Shown: positions 54,990 through 62,651 of the stretch, in pieces
Layout of the letters: every line of letters begins with the position of its first letter
Numbering within the stretch: the first letter of the stretch is position 1
Assembly (NCBI RefSeq): GCF_002278925.1
Contig: NZ_NCJH01000016.1
Coordinates: forward strand, 1 to 64,000
DNA length: 64,000 nucleotides
Origin: Polaromonas sp. 39-63-25
GTDB taxonomy: Bacteria > Pseudomonadota > Gammaproteobacteria > Burkholderiales > Burkholderiaceae_C
Direction of reading: 5' to 3'
Position numbers and translations under genes: made by a program
The notes under the pieces: generated by a model
The model's input: the letters and a program-made list of their open reading frames with translations, nothing else
Databases searched by the model: none
Told to the model about the DNA's origin: nothing

Positions 54990-56059
54990 ACTTCGAGGAC
55001 TTTGACGCAGGCTACGTCCGATTCCGCTTCAAACTCCGAACGAAGGTTCGTCAGCGCGTGTGGCGGAAGCTCGCAAAGCTTCTGAAAGACGGTATCCCGA
55101 TGATCGCTGGCCTTGAGGAAATCAGGGGCTTGCGACGGCCGAAAGCAGCGGAATCAATTGCGATAGGTGAATGGATTCGGTCTCTTGAGAACGGAGCAAA
55201 GCTCGCAGATGCCGTGCGTACTTGGGTGAGCACGGAGGAATATATGCTGATCATGGCGGGGGAGCAATCAGGAACACTGGCTGACACGCTGGCCTCCGTG
55301 GTGACCGTAGCAAAAGCAAAGTCCCAGATTCAAGGAGCGGTAGTTGGAGGTATCGCATATCCGGCCTTCATCCTGATTCTTGCATTCGTGATGCTTTACT
55401 ACTTTGGCTTCAAGATAATTCCAGCCTTTACCAAGGTCGCGCGTGGCGACTCCTGGACCGGTGTCGCGCGCGTAATGATCGACTTGTCTGTTTTCGTCAG
55501 GGCATGGCTCCCCGCGCTCATTGTTGGCTTCTGTGCAGGCGTTGTTGCGTTCTTCTACTCGCTGCCCAATTGGAATTCCCCCGTTCGGGTGGCGCTCGAC
55601 CGATTTGCACCCTACAGCATTTATCGCGTGATGCAGGGTTCTTCCTGGCTGATCGCCCTTGCTGCGCTGGTTCAGGCCGGCGTGCGCCTTGAGGTGGCAA
55701 TACAGCAGCTTGGGGATGGTGCCTCAGCATGGGCAAGGGTGCGGATGGACGGTGCCTTGGCCGGGCTCAGATCTGGCCGCAACCTCGGCGATTCGCTTGA
55801 GCGAACTGGTTTTGAGTTCCCAGACAGGGAAATCAACGCGGACATACGTGTTTATTCCACGAAATCTGGATTCCAGGAAGCCCTTCGCCTGATCGGGAAC
55901 GAGTGGATTACTGAGTCAGTAGAACGGATTCAGAGCCTCATGGGCGTGGTGTTCATCGTGACCATGCTCGTTGTCGGCGGCTTCATTCTCTTCCTCGTAG
56001 CCGGGCTCATGGGAATGATGCTTCAACTTGCGCAGATCATGCAACGCAGTGCGATTTAA
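54986..56059 (+). CDS. pilR: Type IVb pilus platform protein PilR (GspF family)
   Basis: The 357-residue product contains two GspF repeats (KLLKDGIPMIAGLEEIRG then AGEQSGTLADTLASVV; ALAALVQAGVRLEVAIQQLG) and hydrophobic segments near 115-140, 165-195 and 320-350. It anchors PilQ at the inner membrane. An 8-base T run follows the gene but no strong hairpin. Confidence 0.85.
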   Translation: MNFEDFDAGYVRFRFKLRTKVRQRVWRKLAKLLKDGIPMIAGLEEIRGLRRPKAAESIAIGEWIRSLENGAKLADAVRTWVSTEEYMLIMAGEQSGTLADTLASVVTVAKAKSQIQGAVVGGIAYPAFILILAFVMLYYFGFKIIPAFTKVARGDSWTGVARVMIDLSVFVRAWLPALIVGFCAGVVAFFYSLPNWNSPVRVALDRFAPYSIYRVMQGSSWLIALAALVQAGVRLEVAIQQLGDGASAWARVRMDGALAGLRSGRNLGDSLERTGFEFPDREINADIRVYSTKSGFQEALRLIGNEWITESVERIQSLMGVVFIVTMLVVGGFILFLVAGLMGMMLQLAQIMQRSAI

Positions 56060-56093
56060 TTTCGTTTTTTTTTAACCAACCAGAGGGATTTAT

Positions 56094-56627
56094 ATGACTT
56101 TCGTTCGAAATCGCAAATTTGCGCGGCAGGGCGGTATGACGCTGATCGAGACCATCGTCTCGCTGTCCATTCTTGCTGTCGTCGTTAGCGTTGCATTGTC
56201 CTTGTACAACTCTGCAACGTCGCAGCAGGCATCAACCCAGATGATGTCGGACCTGAGCGCACTGCGTTCGGCGACCAAGTCGGTCTACTACGGCCAGGGT
56301 GGATACGGCAGTGCCAATTTGAACCAGGTTCTGGTTCACGCCAAGAAAGTGCCTACAACGATGCTTGTAACTGCTGGTACCCCTCCCGTGATTACCCACG
56401 GCCTGAGCGGGACAGTTTCGGTGACTGGAGCGGTTTCTTCGTTCACCATTTCCGTGACCAAAATCCCTACTGATGTGTGCCTGAACGTACTAGCTGGCAC
56501 CAAGGGCTGGAATTCCGTGCAAGTCGGCGCTGCTACGCCGGTCACGACGTTTCCCATCTCTCCGGATACTGCGTCGGCTCAGTGCTCTACATCTGACGAC
56601 AACACGATCATCTTCCAGTCGACCTGA
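56094..56627 (+). CDS. pilS: Major type IVb prepilin PilS
   Basis: The 177-residue product has a short basic leader and cleavage site QGG-MTLIETIVSLS, with the conserved Glu at mature position 5 and a hydrophobic helix to about residue 40. The globular part has two cysteines (VCLNVLAG and SAQCSTSD), forming the usual C-terminal disulphide loop. ATG at 56094 follows AGAGGGATTTAT. It is the pilus shaft subunit. No dedicated prepilin peptidase (PilU) gene is seen in the window. Confidence 0.85.
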   Translation: MTFVRNRKFARQGGMTLIETIVSLSILAVVVSVALSLYNSATSQQASTQMMSDLSALRSATKSVYYGQGGYGSANLNQVLVHAKKVPTTMLVTAGTPPVITHGLSGTVSVTGAVSSFTISVTKIPTDVCLNVLAGTKGWNSVQVGAATPVTTFPISPDTASAQCSTSDDNTIIFQST

Positions 56628-56640
56628 CCGATAAGGACCT

Positions 56641-57591
56641 ATGGCACTCCTTTCCATTCCATTTACTGACCTGTACCTGGGTGAAACAAGTTCCTGGATG
56701 TCGGGAATGCCTGGGACGACAGATCCAGAGCCTCCTCCTGAGGCTGACCTGCCGGAACTTGTAGCCCTGAGAACTGAATGCGAGAAGTACTTCGTCGCCA
56801 ACCCGGAGAGGGAAAGCTGGCCGATCCGACACGCCGGCATCAGCTATCGGGCGTCTCTGATGAATACGATCAGCGAACGCGTGTATGTCATGCGTCGCCT
56901 GAGCGAGACGATAACGCCTCTTGAGGCCCTTGGCTTGCCTGTTCCAATTGTCGAGAGCCTCATGCGGCCGGGAATGACGGGGCTTATTCTGTTCTGCGGG
57001 ACATTCGGTCAGGGCAAAACGACGACCGCGTCATCAACTGTCTACTCGCGCATCAGCAAGTTCGGCGGAGTGGCTGTGACAGTTGAGGAACCGCCAGAAA
57101 TGCCACTTCATGGCCACCATGGCCTGGGTGTCTGCTACCAGACCTCGGTTCAGCAGGGCGAGTTCGGGCATGCCTGTCGCCAGGCGGTTCGCTGGGCACC
57201 GTCCATCATTTTCCTCGGGGAGATACGCGATTCGGAAACTGCAATTGAAGCGTTGCGGGCATCCATCAATGGCCGGCTTGTAATCTGCACTGCGCATGCG
57301 GACAACTGCGCTATGGCGCTTCAACGTGTCTTCGCACTTGCAACCGGGGATAACAACTCAGCTGATGACGTGTTGGGCATGTTGGCCTCAGGATTGGCCG
57401 GTGTGTTGCACCAGCGCCTTGAGCGGACCGACAAGCGCAAGCAGCTCGTGGTTGAAAGCCTCTTTTGCATTGGTGAAGACGAGACGAGTATTCGCGCGAC
57501 GATCCGCCAACGCAACTTTGAAGCACTGAAGAATACTGTGGCGCTGCAGAAGAACAGGATGTTCTTCGGCGCACGCAAAGCGATTGCTTAG
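56641..57591 (+). CDS. PilT-like pilus ATPase, first copy
   Basis: The 316-residue product has Walker A LFCGTFGQGKTTTASS (about 118-133), Asp box GGVAVTVEEPPEMPLHGHHG, Walker B SIIFLGEIRDSETAIEALRA and His box GRLVICTAHADNCAMAL. It lacks the N-terminal GspE domains and the cysteine zinc site, so it is closer to retraction-type ATPases. Walker A has Phe-Gly-Gln in place of the usual Thr-Gly-Ser, with the key Gly-Lys-Thr kept. It lies between the pilin and PilM genes. Confidence 0.75.
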   Translation: MALLSIPFTDLYLGETSSWMSGMPGTTDPEPPPEADLPELVALRTECEKYFVANPERESWPIRHAGISYRASLMNTISERVYVMRRLSETITPLEALGLPVPIVESLMRPGMTGLILFCGTFGQGKTTTASSTVYSRISKFGGVAVTVEEPPEMPLHGHHGLGVCYQTSVQQGEFGHACRQAVRWAPSIIFLGEIRDSETAIEALRASINGRLVICTAHADNCAMALQRVFALATGDNNSADDVLGMLASGLAGVLHQRLERTDKRKQLVVESLFCIGEDETSIRATIRQRNFEALKNTVALQKNRMFFGARKAIA

Positions 57592-57593
57592 CC

Positions 57594-58040
57594 ATGCCTT
57601 TGGTGGTCAGCATGTTCTTTGTTGCCATGGTGGCACTTTTAAGCGCTCTCTATGTTCCTGCGCAAGAAGCGCGAATGTCGCTTGCGTCTGCGGATGTTGG
57701 TGCTACTTCTGCGTTGGCATATCGGGAGTCGCTTATCAACTACCTCAATGCGAACCCGACATTCACCGGTACTGTCCCTGACGCGTCCTTAACGCCACTA
57801 TGGGGGCACCAGCGAAATCCGCGGTGGACGAACACGGTTTCCTCCGGGACGCTGTTTGTCTATGAATCGGCTCCGTCAAATACCCCCGAACTGCTACACG
57901 AAATTTATCGAAAGACTCTCTCGTCGTACATGGTGGGGCGGAGCACTTCCGGGTTTCTTGTGAGCGCGAAGGGCTTCGCCACAGGAATACCAGTCCCCGC
58001 ACTGGTCCCAGACGGTGCAATTTTGATCGTAGGAAAATAA
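57594..58040 (+). CDS. pilM: Type IVb pilus protein PilM
   Basis: The 148-residue product opens with a membrane anchor (MFFVAMVALLSALYVPAQEA) and a pilin-like or periplasmic domain (SALAYRESLINYLNANPTFT, LFVYESAPSNTPELLHEIYR, VPALVPDGAILIVGK). Size and pattern match the PilM protein of R64-like pili rather than the actin-like PilM of type IVa pili. Starts 2 bases after the first PilT-like gene and shares its final base with the next ATG. Confidence 0.65.
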   Translation: MPLVVSMFFVAMVALLSALYVPAQEARMSLASADVGATSALAYRESLINYLNANPTFTGTVPDASLTPLWGHQRNPRWTNTVSSGTLFVYESAPSNTPELLHEIYRKTLSSYMVGRSTSGFLVSAKGFATGIPVPALVPDGAILIVGK

Positions 58041-59218
58041 TGGACACGACTTTCACGCTATCCGAACGCGACGGCCTCAACACAGGCGCAGGTTCTCAAT
58101 CGGCGCTGCTGCATCGCGACGCGCCACGTGAAGGCCAAGCCGAGGAGACGCTCCCGAAGATCCTCGAGGTTGTTTCAAGTCCTTTGCCATTCAGTGACAT
58201 GCTTATTACTGCCGACGAGGACGTGATGATTCGCAATGCAAACGGGTGGCTGAAATTCGACAGGGCGCCTTATTCGGAGGCCGACATCGAATTCATTCTG
58301 TGGCAAATGGATCCGCAGTGGGCTGAGTTACTTCTGCGTGGTGGTTTCAGCCGACCGTACGTTGTAGGGAGCTTCCGGCTTCGGGTCACCGCGTATCTCG
58401 CATTCAGAGGTGCGAAGAAGATGCTGGCTATTCGTCGGACCCCCGTCGATCCCATGCCCTTCAAAGATACTGGGCTGCCGGACTCAGTAAAGCTGATGAT
58501 CGAGAACCCGCAAGGGCTGGTGCTCCTTTCCGGTGCCACTGGGGCGGGAAAGACCACCACCATGGCTGCGCTGGTCGACCTGCTGAACGAGACACGCAAC
58601 TATCACATCGAGACGATTGAAGATCCCATTGAATTTGTGTTTAAGCGCAAGAAGTCCGTTTTCTCCCAGCGAGAAGTCGGGCACGACATTCCGACTTACA
58701 ACGAGGGTGTTCGAGGCGCAATGAGGCAACGACCTGACGTTATCATCATCGGGGAGATTCGGGACAGGGATACGGCCGAGAACGCCATCCTGGCAGGCGA
58801 ATCCGGCCATCTTGTGATCGCCACCTTGCACGCGAGTAGCGTCAGTGGCGCGATTCAGAAGCTCGTCTCGTTCTTTCCGGGTGAGGAGTCTGCGAAATAT
58901 GCATCACTCGCTTCGTCGCTGGTTGGGGTAATTCATCAGTGCATGGTGCCCGGTACCACTCAAGGTGAGGGAGTAGTGGCCACGGAGTTACTTTTCAATC
59001 ACAAGCAGAGCTTCTCGGAGTTCTTGAACAGCCCGATAAAAATCAACGCGGCCCTCGACGAAAGGGTTGGCGGAATGTCGCAGTCACTTGCGATGTCTCT
59101 GCATAGCCTGGTCAAGGAAGGGAAAATCGCAAAGGCAGATGCTCTCAAGACAGTCGCAAGCCAAGGCTCTGCCCAAGCAAAGCTCATAAAGATGTTTGAC
59201 CTGCAGGGTGTGCGATGA
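58040..59218 (+). CDS. PilT-like pilus ATPase, second copy
   Basis: The 392-residue product has an N-terminal PAS-like region (LPFSDMLITADEDVMIRNAN), Walker A LLSGATGAGKTTTMAALVD, Asp box YHIETIEDPIEFVFKRKKSV, Walker B RPDVIIIGEIRDRDTAENAI and His box GHLVIATLHASSVSGAIQKL. These are the signatures of PilT/PilU retraction ATPases and of IncI TraJ. With PilQ and the first copy it gives the system three motor ATPases. Stop overlaps pilV start (ATGA). Confidence 0.85.
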   Translation: MDTTFTLSERDGLNTGAGSQSALLHRDAPREGQAEETLPKILEVVSSPLPFSDMLITADEDVMIRNANGWLKFDRAPYSEADIEFILWQMDPQWAELLLRGGFSRPYVVGSFRLRVTAYLAFRGAKKMLAIRRTPVDPMPFKDTGLPDSVKLMIENPQGLVLLSGATGAGKTTTMAALVDLLNETRNYHIETIEDPIEFVFKRKKSVFSQREVGHDIPTYNEGVRGAMRQRPDVIIIGEIRDRDTAENAILAGESGHLVIATLHASSVSGAIQKLVSFFPGEESAKYASLASSLVGVIHQCMVPGTTQGEGVVATELLFNHKQSFSEFLNSPIKINAALDERVGGMSQSLAMSLHSLVKEGKIAKADALKTVASQGSAQAKLIKMFDLQGVR

Positions 59219-60702
59219 GCAGGAGGCAATCTGGCATCACGCTTGTTGAGGTCATGGCCGGGCTCGCAGTTCTTGCGGCTACGTTGGCCGGACTGGCAAT
59301 GATGACCGACCAGTTCAGCGATGAAACCCGGTCTGCTCTTGCAGCTAGCCAGACACGGACCTTTGGCGAGGCAGCAAACGCCTATATAAAGGCCAACTAT
59401 TCGGCAGTTCGTGGAGTCGCGACTCCGACTGCACCGGCAATGCTGGATGTACCAACATTGGTCGCGGCCGGCAATTTGACGGCTGGATTTGGAGCTACCA
59501 ATGCTTACGGTCAAAGTCTTTGTGCCTTGATTCTTCAACCGGTGCCAGATCGGCTTCAGGCAATGGTTGTGAGCGAGGGAGGATTACCGATTGACGATCT
59601 TTCGTTGGGAACCATCGCTGCGGTCATTGGTGGAAGCGGAGGAGGGGTCTATTCATCCGACCCAGCCATTATTCGTGGCGCGGTCGGGGGTTGGCAGATA
59701 AATACCAGTACCTTCGACAATATTCCCAACAATGTCGGCCGGAAATGCGACTCCACACCGGGCAACGTTCGGCTGGTGGCTGGAACCCCTGCTATGGCGC
59801 TTTGGTTCGAGAACGGAGACACGTCCTCCGCGTTTCTGTCGCGTGATGCTGTCCCTGGTCGGCCAGAACTAAACCAGATGAATACCCCATTGGTCATGAA
59901 TTCTGTTCAGGTGGTGGATGCGGCCTGCACTGTGGTCGGGGCTATCGCTAGGGACACGTCCGGGTTGGTGCTTTCCTGCCAGGGTGGCCGTTGGAAAAGC
60001 CAGTCGACCTATTGGCAGGACCCGGTCGCAAGCTACGCTGCACTTCCAGCATGCAATGCGCTGTCTGCAGGTCATACTCGAATTGTGAGCAATCCAACAG
60101 TTGGAATCGGCCCAAGGCCCTACACATGCACGGGGGCTACTTGGGCCGCTCTTTCCGTCGATGACCAGGGAAATTCCTACCAGGCTGGAATTGCTAGTAA
60201 CGCAGGAGTCTCGTCAACCGGGCGAATCAGTGTTAGCTCCAATGACTGGAACGTTGTGATGCTTGATGCAGCTGGGAATGCAAATGCTGCAGCGAAAACT
60301 GCACCTGGATCAGCATACGTGAATGATATGTACGTTCGATCTGCTGGAAAGTGGGTTAGTGAAATATTGACGGGGAATACCGGGGTTCGGGGCGTGCTAG
60401 GTCCCCTTAAAGGAAAACAGATCTATTGCGCAGGCGGTGCTGCTCAAGCGTGGGCCTATGTAGATTCACTTGGCGACCCCTATACAAGGTTGGTTGTAAA
60501 CTTTTGGGGATATGACACTGGATGGGTTCCAGGCACATATGCATCTCATCAATACACCACTAACGGCGGTGGCGGTGAGGGCGGCACTACTTACTATCAT
60601 ACGCACACTGTCTCATGGTCAGTGTTTGCTTTGTCGATGATTTTTTCCCAAGGTGATGGGCAGCCTGGATATAGCTGCTCAGCCAACTGGCCACCAACTT
60701 GA
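59215..60702 (+). CDS. pilV: PilV adhesin, first tandem copy
   Basis: The 495-residue minor pilin has a prepilin site SG-ITLVEVMAGL with Glu5, a conserved stem (SQTRTFGEAANAYIKANYSA, GTPAMALWFENGDTSSAF, SRDAVPGRPELNQMNTPLV) and a C-terminal tip. The tip begins after YVRSAGKWVSEI, the place where R64 PilV switches to its variable segment. It contains a Gly-rich loop and TYYHTHTVSW and ends SCSANWPPT. In R64 the tip recognises recipient lipopolysaccharide. No inverted shufflon repeats were seen around the tip. Confidence 0.85.
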   Translation: MSRRQSGITLVEVMAGLAVLAATLAGLAMMTDQFSDETRSALAASQTRTFGEAANAYIKANYSAVRGVATPTAPAMLDVPTLVAAGNLTAGFGATNAYGQSLCALILQPVPDRLQAMVVSEGGLPIDDLSLGTIAAVIGGSGGGVYSSDPAIIRGAVGGWQINTSTFDNIPNNVGRKCDSTPGNVRLVAGTPAMALWFENGDTSSAFLSRDAVPGRPELNQMNTPLVMNSVQVVDAACTVVGAIARDTSGLVLSCQGGRWKSQSTYWQDPVASYAALPACNALSAGHTRIVSNPTVGIGPRPYTCTGATWAALSVDDQGNSYQAGIASNAGVSSTGRISVSSNDWNVVMLDAAGNANAAAKTAPGSAYVNDMYVRSAGKWVSEILTGNTGVRGVLGPLKGKQIYCAGGAAQAWAYVDSLGDPYTRLVVNFWGYDTGWVPGTYASHQYTTNGGGGEGGTTYYHTHTVSWSVFALSMIFSQGDGQPGYSCSANWPPT

Positions 60703-60710
60703 TCGCGATC

Positions 60711-60734
60711 TCACCGCAATCGCTATTGTGGTGA
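60711..60734. other. Perfect hairpin between pilV copy 1 and the pilV remnant
   Basis: TCACCGCAAT pairs with ATTGTGGTGA over CGCT (one G-U), 9 bases after the pilV stop, with outer TTGATC/GATCAA also matching. It has no T tract. It may be a weak terminator or a structure linked to recombination between copies. Confidence 0.45.
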
Positions 60735-60770
60735 TCAATAAAGTACCAGCCGATTCTGAAAGTACATGAG

Positions 60771-61075
60771 ATGAAATCTTCGCGACTCACTAGGAAGATG
60801 CGACTTGGGCTGACGCTACTAGAAGTCGGTCTGGGCTTAGCAATTCTCTCCACTCTCTATGTCGGAATTGCCAACATTTCAGACAGGTTTGCAGAGGATA
60901 CCAAGGTAACGACTGCTGCAAACCAGGCGCAAACCTTTGGGTGGCAGGGTACGAATTTTCCCAAGATTCTGGTGCATATGCAAGGACGGTCGATATGTCT
61001 ATCTTTGGCATGACCATGGTCTGGTCATCGGGCGGAGGGAGTGGAAATTGCTCCGCACAATTCCCTCCAACCTGA
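60771..61075 (+). pseudogene. pilV remnant: 5' end fused out of frame to a 3' tip end
   Basis: ATG 60771 opens a prepilin (RLG-LTLLEVGLGLAI, then TTAANQAQTFG). After about position 60935 that frame becomes nonsense, while the +2 frame gives WVAGYEFSQDSGAYARTVDM then SIFGMTMVWSSGGG and ends NCSAQFPPT at TGA 61073-61075. That ending mirrors the first pilV tip (WSVFALSMIFSQG, then SCSANWPPT). The gene has thus lost its stem and most of its tip by one internal deletion, leaving start and tip end in different frames. The junction lies in a TTTGG sequence present in both parental regions. Confidence 0.75.
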
Positions 61076-61184
61076 GACTTATCTCACGGCTAGTGAGTAG
61101 CTCATTCGTAACCAGCGGACTAAATTGAAATTGCAGCTATTTCAGTCAAGAGTGCGTGTGTCCGCAGATTATGGAAACAACCAC

Positions 61185-62651
61185 ATGGGTCGCCAGTCGG
61201 CGCACGCGGTTGGGAGCCTTGCGCGGGGCCGGCGCGGCACGAGCCCAATCCAGCGCGGGTTGACGCTTGTCGAGGTAGTGGCCAGCCTTGCGATACTCTC
61301 TGGTGCTCTGGCAGGCTTGTCGATGATTGGTGACGTCTACTCTCAAGACACGAAGGCCACAATTGCTGCCAACCAGGTACGTACCTTCGGGGAGGCCTCG
61401 CGCGCCTACCTCAAGGACAATTATTCCGCCGTCCAGCTGGTCGCCGGACCGACGTCGCCGGCGATGATTGACGCATCAACACTGATCGCATCTGGGCACC
61501 TTGCAGCAGGCTTTTCCAGTGTCAATGCATACGGTCAGGTGATGTGCGCTCTGGTACTCGAGCCCACTGCGAACAAGCTCCAGGCATTAGTGATTTCTGA
61601 GGGCGGAACGCCGATTGACGATATAACGCTCGGTGTCATTTCGGCAATTGTCGGCGGAAGCGGTGGCGCTGTGTATTCAACGGCACCTGCTGCTGTTCGT
61701 GGCGCAATGGGTGGATGGGAACTATCGGCCAGTTCTTTCGATGACTTGACGAACAATGTCACTCGCCGGTGCGATGGCACAGCTGGCAATGTACGGATCG
61801 TGCCCGGAACGCCCGCAATGGCCTTATGGTTCGAAAATGGAGACACCTCGTCTGCCTTCCTCGCTCGGGAAGCAGTTCCGGGACGCCCTGAGCTCAACGA
61901 GCTAAATACACCGCTAGTTTTAAATTCGGTCGTGGTTCCTGATGATGCGTGTACTCGGCTTGGCAGCATTGCCCGCGACGCTACTGGAGCCGTGATGAAC
62001 TGCAGGCTCGGCCAGTGGAAAGCCGCGGGCGGTGGATCGGAGTTCTGGAAGGATCCTGTAAGTACATTCGCAACCCTCCCGCCTTGCGACGCTGGAAGTG
62101 TTGGCCATACCAGAGTTGTGGAGGTTCCTTCGGTTGGCAGCGGTCCTCGGGCCTATTCCTGCATCGGTGGATCCTGGGCAGCGCTTTCCTTGAATGACTC
62201 GGGCAATCTCCTCGTCCCATCGAAGATTATTGGATCTGGAGGTCAAGGGACCTACGGATCGATAACGGTGCAGGGGGACAAGAACAGCTACGCGGGCGTC
62301 AATTTCAGGAATTCTGGCGGTGATTCTGCTGGGACGCTGATGATGCACTCATCATACGGGGGATTCTTTCGGGCCGATGACACCAATTGGCGTTGGTATG
62401 TCGATGATGCTGGAAACTCATGGCAGCCAGGCACCGCAAACGTTGCCGACGCATACGTTCGCAGCATTGGACGCCATGTGAGTCAAATTTTCGGCGGCGC
62501 GTTCTCCACAAACATTTACGTCGGCTGTTACATCGGCAACCCGCGCGCTGGAGGGGCGTGTGGTTGCCCTGGGGGATTTGGAGCACACCCGACCGGACAG
62601 TTTTCTGTGTACGCCGGCTCAGATTCGAACGCGTATGTATGTCAACAGTAA
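61185..62651 (+). CDS. PilV adhesin, second tandem copy
   Basis: The roughly 488-residue product has prepilin site QRG-LTLVEVVASLAIL, the same stem as copy 1 (NQVRTFGEASRAYLKDNYSA, GTPAMALWFENGDTSSAF, GRPELNELNTPLVLNS) and then a different tip after YVRSIGRHVSQI. The tip is shorter and cysteine-rich (YVGCYIGNPRAGGACGCPG), ending AYVCQQ. Start set at ATG 61185; a TTG at 61125 in the same frame would lengthen the leader. Its last 13 bases overlap the next pilV. Confidence 0.8.
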   Translation: MGRQSAHAVGSLARGRRGTSPIQRGLTLVEVVASLAILSGALAGLSMIGDVYSQDTKATIAANQVRTFGEASRAYLKDNYSAVQLVAGPTSPAMIDASTLIASGHLAAGFSSVNAYGQVMCALVLEPTANKLQALVISEGGTPIDDITLGVISAIVGGSGGAVYSTAPAAVRGAMGGWELSASSFDDLTNNVTRRCDGTAGNVRIVPGTPAMALWFENGDTSSAFLAREAVPGRPELNELNTPLVLNSVVVPDDACTRLGSIARDATGAVMNCRLGQWKAAGGGSEFWKDPVSTFATLPPCDAGSVGHTRVVEVPSVGSGPRAYSCIGGSWAALSLNDSGNLLVPSKIIGSGGQGTYGSITVQGDKNSYAGVNFRNSGGDSAGTLMMHSSYGGFFRADDTNWRWYVDDAGNSWQPGTANVADAYVRSIGRHVSQIFGGAFSTNIYVGCYIGNPRAGGACGCPGGFGAHPTGQFSVYAGSDSNAYVCQQ

